45,906 nucleotides of DNA from an uncultured Ruminococcus sp. (GCA_902763835.1 CACWTQ010000006.1:1-45906); one strand, 5' to 3'; numbered from the stretch's first letter, positions 17,219 to 25,938 are shown. Notes: generated by a model from the letters alone, not told the origin. Made by a program: numbers and translations.

Positions 17219-18817
17219 ATGGGAATTTATTTAAATCCGGGCAGCAGTGGATTTGAAGAAGTGCTGAATAGTTATTATGTTGATAAAACCGGGTTAATTA
17301 AACTTATTAATCCCAGAATTAATACACCCGATAAATTGGTATGTATCAGCCGCCCTCGCCGTTTTGGAAAGTCATATGCTGCACAAATGCTGTGTGCCTA
17401 CTATGACCATACCTGTGATTCTCACAATCTTTTTGCCGGAAAAGACATCAGTTGTGCAGACAGTTACGAAGATCATATAAATAAGTATCAAGTGATTTAT
17501 CTTGATATGTCTAATCTTCTTGGTAAAGTAAAGCCCGAATTTCTAATACAGTTTATAGAAGAAAACGTAACCACAGAAATACTTTGTTCCAATACAAATA
17601 TAAAAAAAGGAACTACATTTGACCAAACTCTTATCAACGCTGCCGAGTGCATAGGAAAAAAGTTTATAATGATTATAGACGAATGGGACGCACCAATAAG
17701 AGAAGCTCCGCAAATCACTAAAGAATATCTCTTGTTTCTGAGAATGCTTTTCAAGAGCAGCAATACAACTGCAAAAATTTTCGCAGCGGCATATATGACA
17801 GGGATTCTTCCTATTAAGAAAGACGGTACTCAGTCGGCAATTTCAAATTTTGATGAGTATTCATTTCTTGAACCGGGAGATTTTGCTCAGTATACCGGGT
17901 TTACGGAAGATGAAGTAAAAAAGCTGTGTGACGAATATCACGTGGATTTCTTAAAGGTGAAAAAATGGTATGACGGATACACAGTCGGAAATGTGGAGTC
18001 GGTGTATAATCCGTATTCTGTAATGAGTGCCATTAAGAAAAAGAAATTTACTTCTTATTGGAGATATACATCTGCAACAGATAATTTGCTTACTTATATT
18101 AACCTTGATTTGAAGAGAGAGGGGCTGCAGGACGATATTGCACGACTTATAGGCGGAGAAACAATAGAAATTGATACAAGCACATTTAAAAATGATGTTG
18201 CCGACTTTGCAGTAAAAGATGATGTCCTTACACTTCTTGTACATTTAGGCTATCTTGCATATGAGCAAATAACAGAGCTGTACGGAGAAGATGAGCAGAT
18301 AATTGAGCGTGTACGTATACCAAATGAAGAAGTACGTATTGAGTTTAAAAAGATGTTGTCAATGTCTGAACACCCGGCAATTGTGGAGCTTTTTAATAAA
18401 TCCAAGAAATTGTTGCAAGATACAAAATCAGGAAATGAAGAGGCTGTTGCAAAAGCTATTGAGGAAATTCGACACACAAACTATGCTCCGCAGTTCTACA
18501 ATAATGAGCAATCGTTAAGATATGTAATTAAGTTTGCATATATTGTTTGTATAGATAAGTATATGCGAATTGAGGAACTGTCAAGCGGAAAAGGTCTTGC
18601 AGATGTTGTATTTATTCCGAAAAGAGGAACAGTTGATCCTGCGATAGTTGTAGAGTTAAAATGGGATAAAGGCACAGATTCGGCAATAAAGCAAATTAAA
18701 GATAAAAATTATTCTGCCGTTTTGACAGGATACTATGGTGAAGTAATTCTTGTAGGAATTAATTATGATTCAAAAACCGGAAATCATAGCTGTGGGATTG
18801 AGAAAATATCCATTTAA
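17219..18817 (+). CDS. AAA-ATPase-like protein with C-terminal PD-(D/E)XK nuclease domain
   Basis: A 532-residue cytoplasmic protein. The N-terminal AAA-ATPase_like domain (PF09820 type) starts with GSSGFEEVLNSYYVDKTGLI and has the Walker A variant SRPRRFGKS (about 46-54) and a Walker B-like MIIDEWDAP (about 150-158). The C-terminal domain (about 430-532) has ADVVFIPK and IVVELKW, the D...ExK core of PD-(D/E)XK nucleases (DUF1703 type). Start ATG 17219 follows GAGG. This family is abundant and multi-copy in anaerobes such as Bacteroides and Clostridiales and has no settled role; mobile-element or defence functions are proposed. The transcript leader contains MITE B. Confidence 0.85.
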   Translation: MGIYLNPGSSGFEEVLNSYYVDKTGLIKLINPRINTPDKLVCISRPRRFGKSYAAQMLCAYYDHTCDSHNLFAGKDISCADSYEDHINKYQVIYLDMSNLLGKVKPEFLIQFIEENVTTEILCSNTNIKKGTTFDQTLINAAECIGKKFIMIIDEWDAPIREAPQITKEYLLFLRMLFKSSNTTAKIFAAAYMTGILPIKKDGTQSAISNFDEYSFLEPGDFAQYTGFTEDEVKKLCDEYHVDFLKVKKWYDGYTVGNVESVYNPYSVMSAIKKKKFTSYWRYTSATDNLLTYINLDLKREGLQDDIARLIGGETIEIDTSTFKNDVADFAVKDDVLTLLVHLGYLAYEQITELYGEDEQIIERVRIPNEEVRIEFKKMLSMSEHPAIVELFNKSKKLLQDTKSGNEEAVAKAIEEIRHTNYAPQFYNNEQSLRYVIKFAYIVCIDKYMRIEELSSGKGLADVVFIPKRGTVDPAIVVELKWDKGTDSAIKQIKDKNYSAVLTGYYGEVILVGINYDSKTGNHSCGIEKISI

Positions 18818-18893
18818 AAAAGATAATTTCTAACTTGTTGGCAGGCAATTTTCACTTGAATGTTTAACTTGTTGATTAAGGAGGAGTTTGTAA

Positions 18894-20048
18894 ATGAAAA
18901 AGCGAATGATGTCAATAATGATTTTGTCTGTTTGTTTATGCTTTTTGCTGACAGGGTGCAGCGGTGGAGTTAATAATTCGGGCGGTGAAAAACTCTCTCA
19001 ATTCGAAAAAGATAAAATTGAAAATGCTCAAACTGTATACGAGATTTCGTCTCTTTTAACAAGAACCTCAGATTTACTGAAATACAGCGAATGCCCGAAT
19101 GATGATGAATTTTCTATGTACTTCGATTTACTGGGAACATATGATTATTTTGTTATGCCTTACGGCGATGAAAAATACGTTTTGTTCTTATACGCATTTT
19201 CGGGTTACGGAGAGACTCTTTCTTCGATAACAGAAATCGTAAAGGAGTATGATTCTCCAAATGAGGGTAATCTAAACCTTACCGTTAATAATCAAATAGA
19301 ATATACGGAACAAGACGGTTTTGCACCCGAAATAACTTCCGCAAGGTGTATTGTCAAGCTTGATAAAGATATTAAATCACTGTCTGTTGACGGTACAGCT
19401 TATAACGAATATAGCGGCGGATATATAAATGTGGGAGATAGATTCGGTGTTGCAGATGCCAATTTGAATATTATTGTTCCAATACAATATGAAACAATCA
19501 GGGATTTTGAAACTTTTGGAACGGATAAGCATTACTATTTTATAGCGTCCGAGAGTGGTGCAGGGGTAATGAATGAAAACTATGAAACGATAATTTCCCC
19601 TAAATATGATAATATCTTTTTTGTGAACGACAGTAAGTTTGTTGTAGGCAAAGGTCCAAGAGATGAAGTCAGTTTAGAAAATGCTCAAATAGGAATTTTA
19701 AATCAAGATGAAGAACTGATACATGAGTATATTGACGGCTTTATTGATGGCAGCGAAAGCTTCGATAATGATGTGCATCAGGTAGTTTTCGGTCGTATGA
19801 GCGGTGATAAATATTTGCAAGGGGTGCTTGATGATGATTTAAATATCATAATCGAACCCCAATATCAGAATATTACTGTTTTTAAGATAGAATCACAAAA
19901 AGATCAGTTCTATGTGGTTGAAAACGATAAAAGTGAATTTGCCGTTATGGATTCTTCCGGAAAACAGCAGACGGAGTTTGAGCCAACATCGGTATACGAG
20001 GTTCAGACAAATTACTATGAGTCATTGGAAAAATCGGGTATAATGTAA
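18894..20048 (+). CDS. Lipoprotein with WG-type beta repeats
   Basis: A 384-residue exported protein. The signal peptide ends in a lipobox LTGC (19-22), so it is anchored to the outer face of the membrane. After a helical N-terminal stretch, residues ~160-370 contain several repeats of the form 'GVADxNLNIIVPIQYETI' and 'GVLDDDLNIIIEPQYQNI', which match the WG (Trp-Gly) beta-propeller-like repeat family. Start ATG follows AAGGAGG at optimal spacing. It is separated from the preceding gene by 76 bases and has its own terminator. The ligand or partner is unknown. Confidence 0.8.
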   Translation: MKKRMMSIMILSVCLCFLLTGCSGGVNNSGGEKLSQFEKDKIENAQTVYEISSLLTRTSDLLKYSECPNDDEFSMYFDLLGTYDYFVMPYGDEKYVLFLYAFSGYGETLSSITEIVKEYDSPNEGNLNLTVNNQIEYTEQDGFAPEITSARCIVKLDKDIKSLSVDGTAYNEYSGGYINVGDRFGVADANLNIIVPIQYETIRDFETFGTDKHYYFIASESGAGVMNENYETIISPKYDNIFFVNDSKFVVGKGPRDEVSLENAQIGILNQDEELIHEYIDGFIDGSESFDNDVHQVVFGRMSGDKYLQGVLDDDLNIIIEPQYQNITVFKIESQKDQFYVVENDKSEFAVMDSSGKQQTEFEPTSVYEVQTNYYESLEKSGIM

Positions 20049-20121
20049 TCTTTGACATCATATAAGTATAGTTTTCTTAACAAAAATTAGTGTGAAGTTT
20101 TCGCCTTGTATTTTATACAAC

Positions 20122-20160
20122 AACACTCCGATTCGTATTTTAGAACCGGAGTGTTTGCAT
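20122..20160 (+). terminator. Terminator after the WG lipoprotein gene
   Basis: AACACTCCG (20122-20130) pairs with CGGAGTGTT (20147-20155). The remainder of 20160-20432 is AT-rich with a short GC-rich patch at about 20305-20330. This is probably the left boundary zone of the integrated element, but I cannot define an attachment site. Confidence 0.7.
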
Positions 20161-20432
20161 TGACTTTACTATATTTAATGATAAACTTACAAGACAGTGG
20201 TTGTACCAGTTTTACATCAACAATCTTGTGAGCGTATTTTTATGCATTAAAAAAAGTCGCAATTTCTAATTTCAAATGTATATTATAACTGTGTCGAGCC
20301 TAGTAGTGGTGGGGCTGGGCAGCCTTTAAAGGAACATAGGAACGTAGCGTATTATTTTTTGAGTTAAATCATTATTTTAAAATTAGAGGGATAATTTAAA
20401 ATAATTATAAGAAATAAAAAAAGTAATCAATA

Positions 20433-20927
20433 CTAATTATTATCATCACTTACAGACTGAAACTTAATTCCGTATTGTCTGCAAACATTTCTCATATAAT
20501 TGATAAACTCAAAGTACTCTTTTCTATTTCCTGAGTACTTGTGTCCGTCAACATAAGAAACTTGATTCATTACAAAGTGAGCGTGTATATGGTCTGTATC
20601 TTCATGAATTGAGAAGATAATCTGATATCGGTCTGCATAAAAACGTGCAGCGGCATCGGCAATCTGATATGCTGTTTCAAGGTTTACATAATCCTCGTGA
20701 GAAAAGCTGAGTTCGGAATGTCTGAGCCTTATGCCTGTGTAGTTGTTGTATGCCCTTGCTACATATTCCATTTGCATAGCCGCATATTCGGGTCGTACAC
20801 CGTAAGCTCCTATGTAACAATGAGGTGTTTTGTAATCTCTTACAATATATCCTATCACGTCTCGAAGTGCATAGTCATCAGAGTACTTTCCGTTCTGACC
20901 TTTTCCGTTTACTTTATAGACTGCCAT
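20433..20927 (-). CDS. Short MOB-type relaxase
   Basis: A 164-residue protein that would nick DNA at an origin of transfer and carry the strand during mobilization. The metal-binding motif HEDTDHIHAHFVMN (H108, H113, H115, H117) is the relaxase motif III of the MobA/VirD2 (PF03432) family. The order of an N-terminal strand, helix region and this motif fits the relaxase core. At 164 residues it is far shorter than usual relaxases (300-600) and has no primase or helicase tail. It overlaps the upstream MobC-like gene by 19 bases. The frame ends naturally rather than at a junction I can identify, so it is either a minimal relaxase or a truncated one that kept its core. Confidence 0.8.
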   Translation of the reverse strand: MAVYKVNGKGQNGKYSDDYALRDVIGYIVRDYKTPHCYIGAYGVRPEYAAMQMEYVARAYNNYTGIRLRHSELSFSHEDYVNLETAYQIADAAARFYADRYQIIFSIHEDTDHIHAHFVMNQVSYVDGHKYSGNRKEYFEFINYMRNVCRQYGIKFQSVSDDNN

Positions 20928-21187
20928 AATTCATTCTCCAATTCTATAAATTTATTCTTAGCCTCCGGGTCTAATACATAGACGTTCACCAGATTAATGT
21001 ATCTGCATAATAATTCGCAGACTGCCTGACGAAGAGGTACTTCTGTTGATACTTCCTGTGACAGCAGTACATTTCTGGCGTATGCACTGAATGATAATGC
21101 CGCATTCTCAGCTTGTTCGTGAAGAGGTTCGTATTCCTGATCAGTCAAAAATACCTTTCTTGCCTTTGCTTTGTTGTTTTTGTTCAT
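20909..21187 (-). CDS. MobC-like relaxosome accessory protein
   Basis: A 92-residue basic protein. 'KVFLTDQEYEPLHEQAENAALSFSAYARNVLL' resembles the ribbon-helix-helix-type MobC accessory proteins that bind near oriT and help the relaxase nick. It starts after AGGAGGA at 21188-21200 and translates into the relaxase by a 19-base overlap, so the two are co-translated. The upstream 21190-21440 is AT-rich with a hairpin and is the obvious oriT candidate. MobC assignment is by pattern and by context. Confidence 0.7.
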   Translation of the reverse strand: MNKNNKAKARKVFLTDQEYEPLHEQAENAALSFSAYARNVLLSQEVSTEVPLRQAVCELLCRYINLVNVYVLDPEAKNKFIELENELWQSIK

Positions 21188-21204
21188 GGTAAATCCTCCT
21201 AGTA

Positions 21205-21440
21205 AATAAATGAATATATTTATGATAATATCAGTAATTGTAATATTATCTATAAATCTAACTGTATCTTATATCTATATCTAATATAAATATACTTAAT
21301 AATTTTGCATATAATCATATGAATATATGTGTAGATAATATATAATATTGTAATACATAGTTATTATTTCTATAAATCTATATAATCTATATCCCCCCCA
21401 CAAGAAGAAGCAGAGAGGCCCCTTGCCTACTGCTTCTCGG
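21205..21440. other. Candidate origin of transfer region
   Basis: The ~200 bases upstream of the mobC-like gene are almost pure A/T with repeated ATATCTA/TAATAT words. They end in a run of C (about 21393-21399) and a strong extended hairpin AGAAGCAG...CTGCTTCT (21406-21413 with 21430-21437) with inner AGGC/GCCT pairing. Position and structure fit an oriT with an AT-rich melt zone. No nic site can be named. Confidence 0.4.
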
Positions 21441-21511
21441 ATAATTCTATTAAATCTATGTTAGTAATTTCGGTAAACTTTTAAAATTAACAAGGCTTAT
21501 CGAAGAAAAGC

Positions 21512-21554
21512 CGAAAAAATCTAACGCAGCCGGCTAATGCAAACTGACTGCGTT
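21512..21554 (-). terminator. Minus-strand terminator after the small helix-turn-helix gene
   Basis: Read on the minus strand, AACGCAG (21548-21554) pairs with CTGCGTT (21525-21531) and is followed by AGATTTTTTC. It lies 11 bases after the stop at 21565. Confidence 0.7.
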
Positions 21555-21564
21555 GGTTACTTTA

Positions 21565-21762
21565 TTATTGATTTGACCGCATCAAACCGGATTTTTCACG
21601 GCAGTACTCCTCGATAGCCTCACGAGGAATCTTCCAGATTCTATTGACCTGAAAGGCCTTAATTTCTTTATTACGCAAAAGTTCATACAGCGTATTGCGG
21701 CTCATATGAAGAATTTCACAAGCCTCTTCAATAATAAGTAAATCGGGATAATTGTTAAACAT
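21565..21762 (-). CDS. Excisionase-family helix-turn-helix protein
   Basis: A 65-residue DNA-binding protein starting MFNNYPDLLIIEEACEILH. The 'ACEILHMSRNTLYELLRNKEIKAFQVNRIWKIPR' core is the MerR-like HTH_17 fold of excisionases. The ATG at 21762 is selected because GGAGG stands eight bases upstream. A longer frame to 21837 has no site. It overlaps the end of the preceding gene by eight bases, so the pair is one transcript ending at the terminator 21512-21554. It may serve as recombination directionality factor or as a local regulator. Confidence 0.75.
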   Translation of the reverse strand: MFNNYPDLLIIEEACEILHMSRNTLYELLRNKEIKAFQVNRIWKIPREAIEEYCREKSGLMRSNQ

Positions 21763-22081
21763 TTTTTTCAACCTCCTTTTCAAAAAACGGGCATTCGGGT
21801 GTACACTTTTTATAGCAGCGATAACACTGGCATTCACTTCTTTTGCGGTAATGACTTCGTGACTTATGATGATTTCTCATAGAATGGTTTGCTATAAGCT
21901 GCTGCATAATTGCGGATTCGGTTCGTTTATGTCTGTATGCGAGTTCGGTAATTCCCATTCCGCTGAAATACCCTGTAATCAATTCCAGCTTTTCATCATC
22001 ACTCCATGATTGACCGTCTCTTTCCATTTCAATTTTACCTGTATGCATTGCTGCAATTTCATCGGGAGTTAATTGATTCAT
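21755..22081 (-). CDS. Small Cys-containing Myb/SANT-like protein of the mobile element
   Basis: A 108-residue protein beginning MNQLTPDEIAAMHTGK. Residues ~20-62 (WSDDEKLELITGYFSGMGITELAYRHKRTESAIMQQL) have the spacing of a Myb/SANT or helix-turn-helix domain. The C-terminal part is basic and has a Cys cluster (C-x-C-x2-C-x3-C-x3-C) that could bind zinc. AAAGGA lies about nine bases before the ATG at 22081. I do not recognise a named family. Overlap with the excisionase-like gene suggests a regulatory pair. Confidence 0.6.
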   Translation of the reverse strand: MNQLTPDEIAAMHTGKIEMERDGQSWSDDEKLELITGYFSGMGITELAYRHKRTESAIMQQLIANHSMRNHHKSRSHYRKRSECQCYRCYKKCTPECPFFEKEVEKNV

Positions 22082-22334
22082 AAAAAACATCCTTTCAAAT
22101 TTATTACTGCTATGTTAGTTGTTTTAAAATGAGTAGAGATAATTCCGAATCAGCGGTGACGTTTTGGAGATAAATGGAGATTTGCGATTAAGAGAATTAC
22201 TGTGTAATAATACTTTAAATATTTAGATAATAAAATCTTTAATGTACTTTAATGTTTATTGATGACAATAGATTAGTATTGTAATTCTTTGCTGGTGTAT
22301 AATATGATTAAAAATAGTGATTAATAAAAATGTT

Positions 22335-22370
22335 TAACCCTCTAAGCTTATTAAGTTGCTTAGAGGGTTT
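22335..22370. terminator. Bidirectional hairpin between 22081 and the AlbA-type gene
   Basis: AACCCTCTAAGC pairs with GCTTAGAGGGTT around a 10-base loop. It ends 20 bases from the minus-strand stop at 22391, so it probably terminates that gene. Nothing else stands out between 22082 and 22334. Confidence 0.75.
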
Positions 22371-22390
22371 TGTCTTGTGATTATCAGATA

Positions 22391-23680
22391 TCATTCTTTT
22401 TTGTATTTTGTGTTACTGCCTTTGCCTGTCTTTTTTATCAAACCTTTTTCAACAAGCGTGCGTAAAGTTGAAATTGTTGTGGTTTGTGAGGAGCTTATAT
22501 TTTTTTGTATCTCGGGTCTTGTCATCTCACCGTTTGTTTCAAGCAGAGAAAGAATATCACGTTCTCTTTGATTTAGCGATGGAGTAGGTTCAGATCTGTA
22601 TACACTTGTGTTTGGTAAGGTAATCTTGAACGCATTGTCGGATATTTCAATTGTAGGTTTTGTTTGATGTTGATTGTAGCATTCCTGAATTTTCGGCAGA
22701 CCTATGCCGTAAGCTTCTATCAGCTTTAAGCGATAAAATACCTCTGCAAGATTGCGATTTCTCAAAACAGACACACCAAGCATAATATCGTTTTTTGAAA
22801 AACCTTTTATCAATCCGCCTACTGTAACAAATTCAATCCTGTTATCAAAAATACTTATAAGCGTACTTGCCGAGAATCCGTAATCACGATGAACAACAGC
22901 ATTAAGCAGTGCTTCACGCAAAGCCTCGACAGGATAATCATGTTCATCAATTCTGTTTAATCCTACGAACTCCGATTTTATATGATTAAACATATCAATG
23001 TATGCGTAAGCATCTTCAAGCTGTTTTAATAATGAACCGCTGAATTCCTTGCGATCTTTAAATGTGGTTTTGCTTTCACCGTCAAAAACGGCAAAGCGTA
23101 TAGTGTGAACACATTGATCCGAAAGGAGCAGAGCAAGATTGGTATAGTTATTGTCTGTTCCGATAAGTTTCAAGGTTTTCTTCTGCTGTTCTCCAAATGC
23201 AATTTTTCTGTCAGAAAAGTACTTTTCAGCATAATTAAAAGTGAGCTGCTGATTGAGTGAACGGGATTCCTCGTAATTATCGCCGGAAGTTTCTTTTATC
23301 ATATTCAAAATGGCACTTTCGCTTGCAGGAGCATTTGAAGCACCTTGACGAACATAAACTCCTTCCGGACGAATACCTTTTCCCGCAATGTAATATGGGC
23401 GTGCCGTTCCTTGCTGAACCTCAAATTTTACCACATTTTTATTGTCGATAATTTCTACTTTAGTATTGCAGAACATAGAAACATCAGGCTTAATAGAATC
23501 TCGAATTGAGTTGTTCAGCTTTAAAATACACGCATCTGTATTATCAACACCGCAAGCTGTACCGTCATCATTAATGCCTATATAAAGAACACCGCCGTCG
23601 GTATTTGCAAAAGCAACAACAGTTTTCTTTATGTCATCAATATATTCTCTTTTAAATTCTGTGTTTTTGTTTTCCAGCAT
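22391..23680 (-). CDS. AlbA_2 (Schlafen-like) ATP-binding putative transcriptional regulator
   Basis: A 429-residue protein. The N-terminal AlbA_2 domain (about 1-120; ENKNTEFKRE, ANTDGGVLYIGINDDG) is a putative DNA/RNA-binding module. The middle region (about 250-365) contains 'EALREALLNAVVHRDY', the hallmark of the HATPase_c_4 domain in this family. The C-terminal ~65 residues form a winged helix (LNQRERDILSLLE...TISTLRTLVEKGLI). The start at 23680 follows AGGTGAT; an upstream ATG at 23698 lacks one. A perfect 9-bp inverted repeat overlaps its promoter, so it probably represses itself. Its role within the mobile element could be control of the divergent recombination genes at 23878 onward. 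Related proteins occur as orphan regulators and in mobile elements. Confidence 0.85.
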   Translation of the reverse strand: MLENKNTEFKREYIDDIKKTVVAFANTDGGVLYIGINDDGTACGVDNTDACILKLNNSIRDSIKPDVSMFCNTKVEIIDNKNVVKFEVQQGTARPYYIAGKGIRPEGVYVRQGASNAPASESAILNMIKETSGDNYEESRSLNQQLTFNYAEKYFSDRKIAFGEQQKKTLKLIGTDNNYTNLALLLSDQCVHTIRFAVFDGESKTTFKDRKEFSGSLLKQLEDAYAYIDMFNHIKSEFVGLNRIDEHDYPVEALREALLNAVVHRDYGFSASTLISIFDNRIEFVTVGGLIKGFSKNDIMLGVSVLRNRNLAEVFYRLKLIEAYGIGLPKIQECYNQHQTKPTIEISDNAFKITLPNTSVYRSEPTPSLNQRERDILSLLETNGEMTRPEIQKNISSSQTTTISTLRTLVEKGLIKKTGKGSNTKYKKE

Positions 23681-23720
23681 ACTATCACCTGATTTCATAA
23701 TTTAACAAATATCTAACTAG

Positions 23721-23766
23721 TAACGGTTACTAACGATAGTATAACCGTTATTTAAGAAAAAGTCAA
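23721..23766 (-). promoter_or_regulatory. Promoter and palindromic operator of the AlbA-type regulator
   Basis: On the minus strand, TTGACT (23761-23766) and TATACT (23738-23743) are separated by 17 bases. TAACGGTTA (23721-23729) and TAACCGTTA (23742-23750) are perfect inverted copies that overlap the -10 box, the expected geometry for repression. Confidence 0.65.
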
Positions 23767-23877
23767 GACCATTTTAGGAGAGTAAAAAATAATCTATTAT
23801 GAAAAAGTAACATACTATAAGCAGATATTATATCTATGATAACCATATTAGGTTATAAAATTTCGGAGGTGATTTTA

Positions 23878-24807
23878 TTGAAGGTTTTAGTAAAAACCAA
23901 AGACCTCAGCCGAGAAGAATGGCTGAGATACCGAACACAGGGTATTGGCGGTTCTGATGTTTCAATCATTGCAGGTATCAATTCGTTCAAGTCTGTTCAT
24001 CAGCTGTGGTTGGAGAAAACCGGTCAGATTGAGCCGGAACAAACCGACAGCGAGGCGACACATTTTGGAACGCTTTTAGAACCTATTGTTCGCAGAGAAT
24101 TTACACAAAGGACAGGATTAAAGGTCAGACAGAAGAATATGCTGTTGCAAAGTGAAGAATACCCTTTTATGCTGGCAGATGTTGACGGTGTTATCAACGA
24201 GAACGGCGAGAGAGTAATATTCGAGGCAAAGACAGCTTCGGCATACAAGCAGGATATTTGGGAAAATGGTGTTCCGGCAGAATATATTTTACAGGTACAG
24301 CATTATATGTTTGTGACCGGAACAATGAAAGCATATATTTCGGCTTTGGTTGGCGGTAATCATTTCTATTGTCATACAGTTAAGCGTGATGACGATATGA
24401 TAAGAAAGATTATCGCTATGGAGAAATACTTCTGGGAAACAAATGTAATTGGCGGTGTTGAACCTATACCCGACGGCTCAGAAGCAACAACCAATTATTT
24501 TAATCGCAGATTCAGTGAATGTAACGGTACAACAATCGAACTTCCGCAGGAGGTTTTGCCTGTATGCGATGAGTATGAGAGAATATCTCAGCAGCTTAAA
24601 GAACTTGAGAATGCGAAGAATGCAGCCGCTAATTGTTTGAAGAGCTATCTTAAAGAAGCTGAGATTGGCACGATTGGTGACAGGCGTATTATCTGGAAGC
24701 AAATCAGTAAGAATACGATTGACACAAAAAGACTGAAAACAGAACAGCCCGATTTGTATGACAGTTATCTTATGTGCAGTACATATAGGAGATTGACCGT
24801 TTCGTAG
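23878..24807 (+). CDS. YqaJ-type phage exonuclease
   Basis: A 309-residue nuclease of the lambda exonuclease/YqaJ family that chews 5' ends so that an annealing protein can act. The family signature is clear: GIGGSDVSIIAGINSFKS near the start, ATHFGTLLEPIVRREF, and the catalytic ADVDG...VIFEAKTAS (D and ExK) followed by YILQVQHYM. A TTG at 23878 is the start, because GGAGGTG lies six bases before it. An in-frame ATG at 23836 has no ribosome site. The Rad52-like gene at 25231 is the expected partner, as in phage recombination modules, though here 420 bases separate them. Confidence 0.88.
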   Translation: MKVLVKTKDLSREEWLRYRTQGIGGSDVSIIAGINSFKSVHQLWLEKTGQIEPEQTDSEATHFGTLLEPIVRREFTQRTGLKVRQKNMLLQSEEYPFMLADVDGVINENGERVIFEAKTASAYKQDIWENGVPAEYILQVQHYMFVTGTMKAYISALVGGNHFYCHTVKRDDDMIRKIIAMEKYFWETNVIGGVEPIPDGSEATTNYFNRRFSECNGTTIELPQEVLPVCDEYERISQQLKELENAKNAAANCLKSYLKEAEIGTIGDRRIIWKQISKNTIDTKRLKTEQPDLYDSYLMCSTYRRLTVS

Positions 24808-24819
24808 TAGAAAAGAGTT

Positions 24820-24930
24820 ATGGATACAATTTTTGAAGACATTAAGATTTTTACAGCTCTGTTAGAGATACCGTATTGCAGTTCAATGATGATGAGATTA
24901 TTAACAAGTGTATGGAAATTGACGAACTAA
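24820..24930 (+). CDS. Doubtful 36-codon frame after the YqaJ gene
   Basis: ATG at 24820 follows AAAAGAG and opens a 36-residue frame beginning MDTIFEDIKIFTALLE. A different frame then reads acidic, plausible protein (QFNDDEIINKCMEIDEL) from about 24870 to 24960. The pattern suggests one small gene broken by a frameshift. I see no family. Confidence 0.2.
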   Translation: MDTIFEDIKIFTALLEIPYCSSMMMRLLTSVWKLTN

Positions 24931-24985
24931 TCAATATGTGCAGCAGCTATACGATGAGAGGACAAATTCTGACGCCGGCGGTAAA

Positions 24986-25159
24986 GTTACTCAACTCAAA
25001 AAGTTGGTGTGAGAATTTCCTGCGGGCATTGCCCGCCGTTGGCAGTTCGTTGACCTCTCTTTAGGGACAAATTTGGACGCAGGAGATGAAGTCACCTAAC
25101 CAATAAAGTTGGGGTGCGATTTTCGTCCGGCGTTGCCGGCTGGTGCAGCTCATTAACCT
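24986..25159 (+). repeat. Diverged tandem duplication with conserved hairpins
   Basis: Two ~70-base units (24986-25056 and 25091-25159) align along their length. Each carries a small hairpin around AAGTTGG and a GC-rich hairpin. The GC stems differ in sequence but both pair perfectly: GCGGGC-ATT-GCCCGC (25022-25036) and CCGGC-GTT-GCCGG (25127-25139). This suggests a structured RNA or protein-binding DNA in the leader of the Rad52-like gene. Together with the doubtful frame at 24820 this accounts for the gap 24808-25230. Confidence 0.5.
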
Positions 25160-25230
25160 TTTCAACATTTTTCTTGCACTGTACAAGCTTTGGAAAGAAA
25201 ATGAGGAATGATTTAAGCGGAGGTATTTAA

Positions 25231-25938
25231 TTGAAACAGATACGACTTTTGCGGCACGATGAAATTGAATGCCGTGTGGGAACAATAAGCGAGAAGGGAC
25301 TTTCACTCTTACTTTATAAAGATGCAAGGGCGGATATGAAAATCCTTGACGAAACATTTGGCTGTATGAATTGGCAGAGAAGTCATCAACTTATAGGAAA
25401 CAGTCTGTACTGCACAGTAAGTGTTTGGGACGATGACAAGAAACAGTGGATATCCAAAATGGACGTGGGTACTGAAAGCTACACCGAAAAGGAAAAGGGG
25501 CAGGCTAGCGACAGTTTTAAGAGAGCTTGTGTGTCAATCGGTATCGGTAGGGAGCTTTACACAGCACCGTTCATTTGGGTTGCGGCTAACAAGGTGAATA
25601 TACAGCACAAAGGTGACAAGCTGTTTACTTATGATAAGTTTAAGTTGAGTGATATTAATTATAATGAAAACCGTGAAATTATTGGTCTTGCAATTGTTAA
25701 TCAAAACGGTGATGTGGTTTATTCTTCACCAGAGAAAACTACACAAAAATCTAAAGTAATGCAAAACAATAATATTTATGAAAAAGCAAACGCAATTAAT
25801 AAGGAGCTTATCAGAACCGGTGTTGCACTTGATACAGTACTTAATAGATATGGCGTATCTAGCATTGACGATATGTCTGATGATACTTATAAGAGTGCAA
25901 TGAATAGTCTGCGGAAGACTAAGGGAAAGAATACATAA
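25231..25938 (+). CDS. Rad52/Rad22-like single-strand annealing protein
   Basis: A 235-residue recombination protein. The stretch VGTESYTEKEKGQASDSFKRACVSIGIGRELY (about 85-115) matches the conserved core of Rad52_Rad22-type phage annealing proteins, in which a 'K.....D..KRA....G.GR.LY' pattern ends the DNA-binding fold. WQRSHQLIGNSLYCTVSVWD upstream fits the beta-sheet. The C-terminal ~60 residues are polar and helical. It starts at TTG 25231, supported by GGAGG seven bases upstream. With the YqaJ nuclease it forms an exonuclease/annealing pair, useful for integrating or repairing mobile DNA. It has its own terminator. Confidence 0.75.
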   Translation: MKQIRLLRHDEIECRVGTISEKGLSLLLYKDARADMKILDETFGCMNWQRSHQLIGNSLYCTVSVWDDDKKQWISKMDVGTESYTEKEKGQASDSFKRACVSIGIGRELYTAPFIWVAANKVNIQHKGDKLFTYDKFKLSDINYNENREIIGLAIVNQNGDVVYSSPEKTTQKSKVMQNNNIYEKANAINKELIRTGVALDTVLNRYGVSSIDDMSDDTYKSAMNSLRKTKGKNT

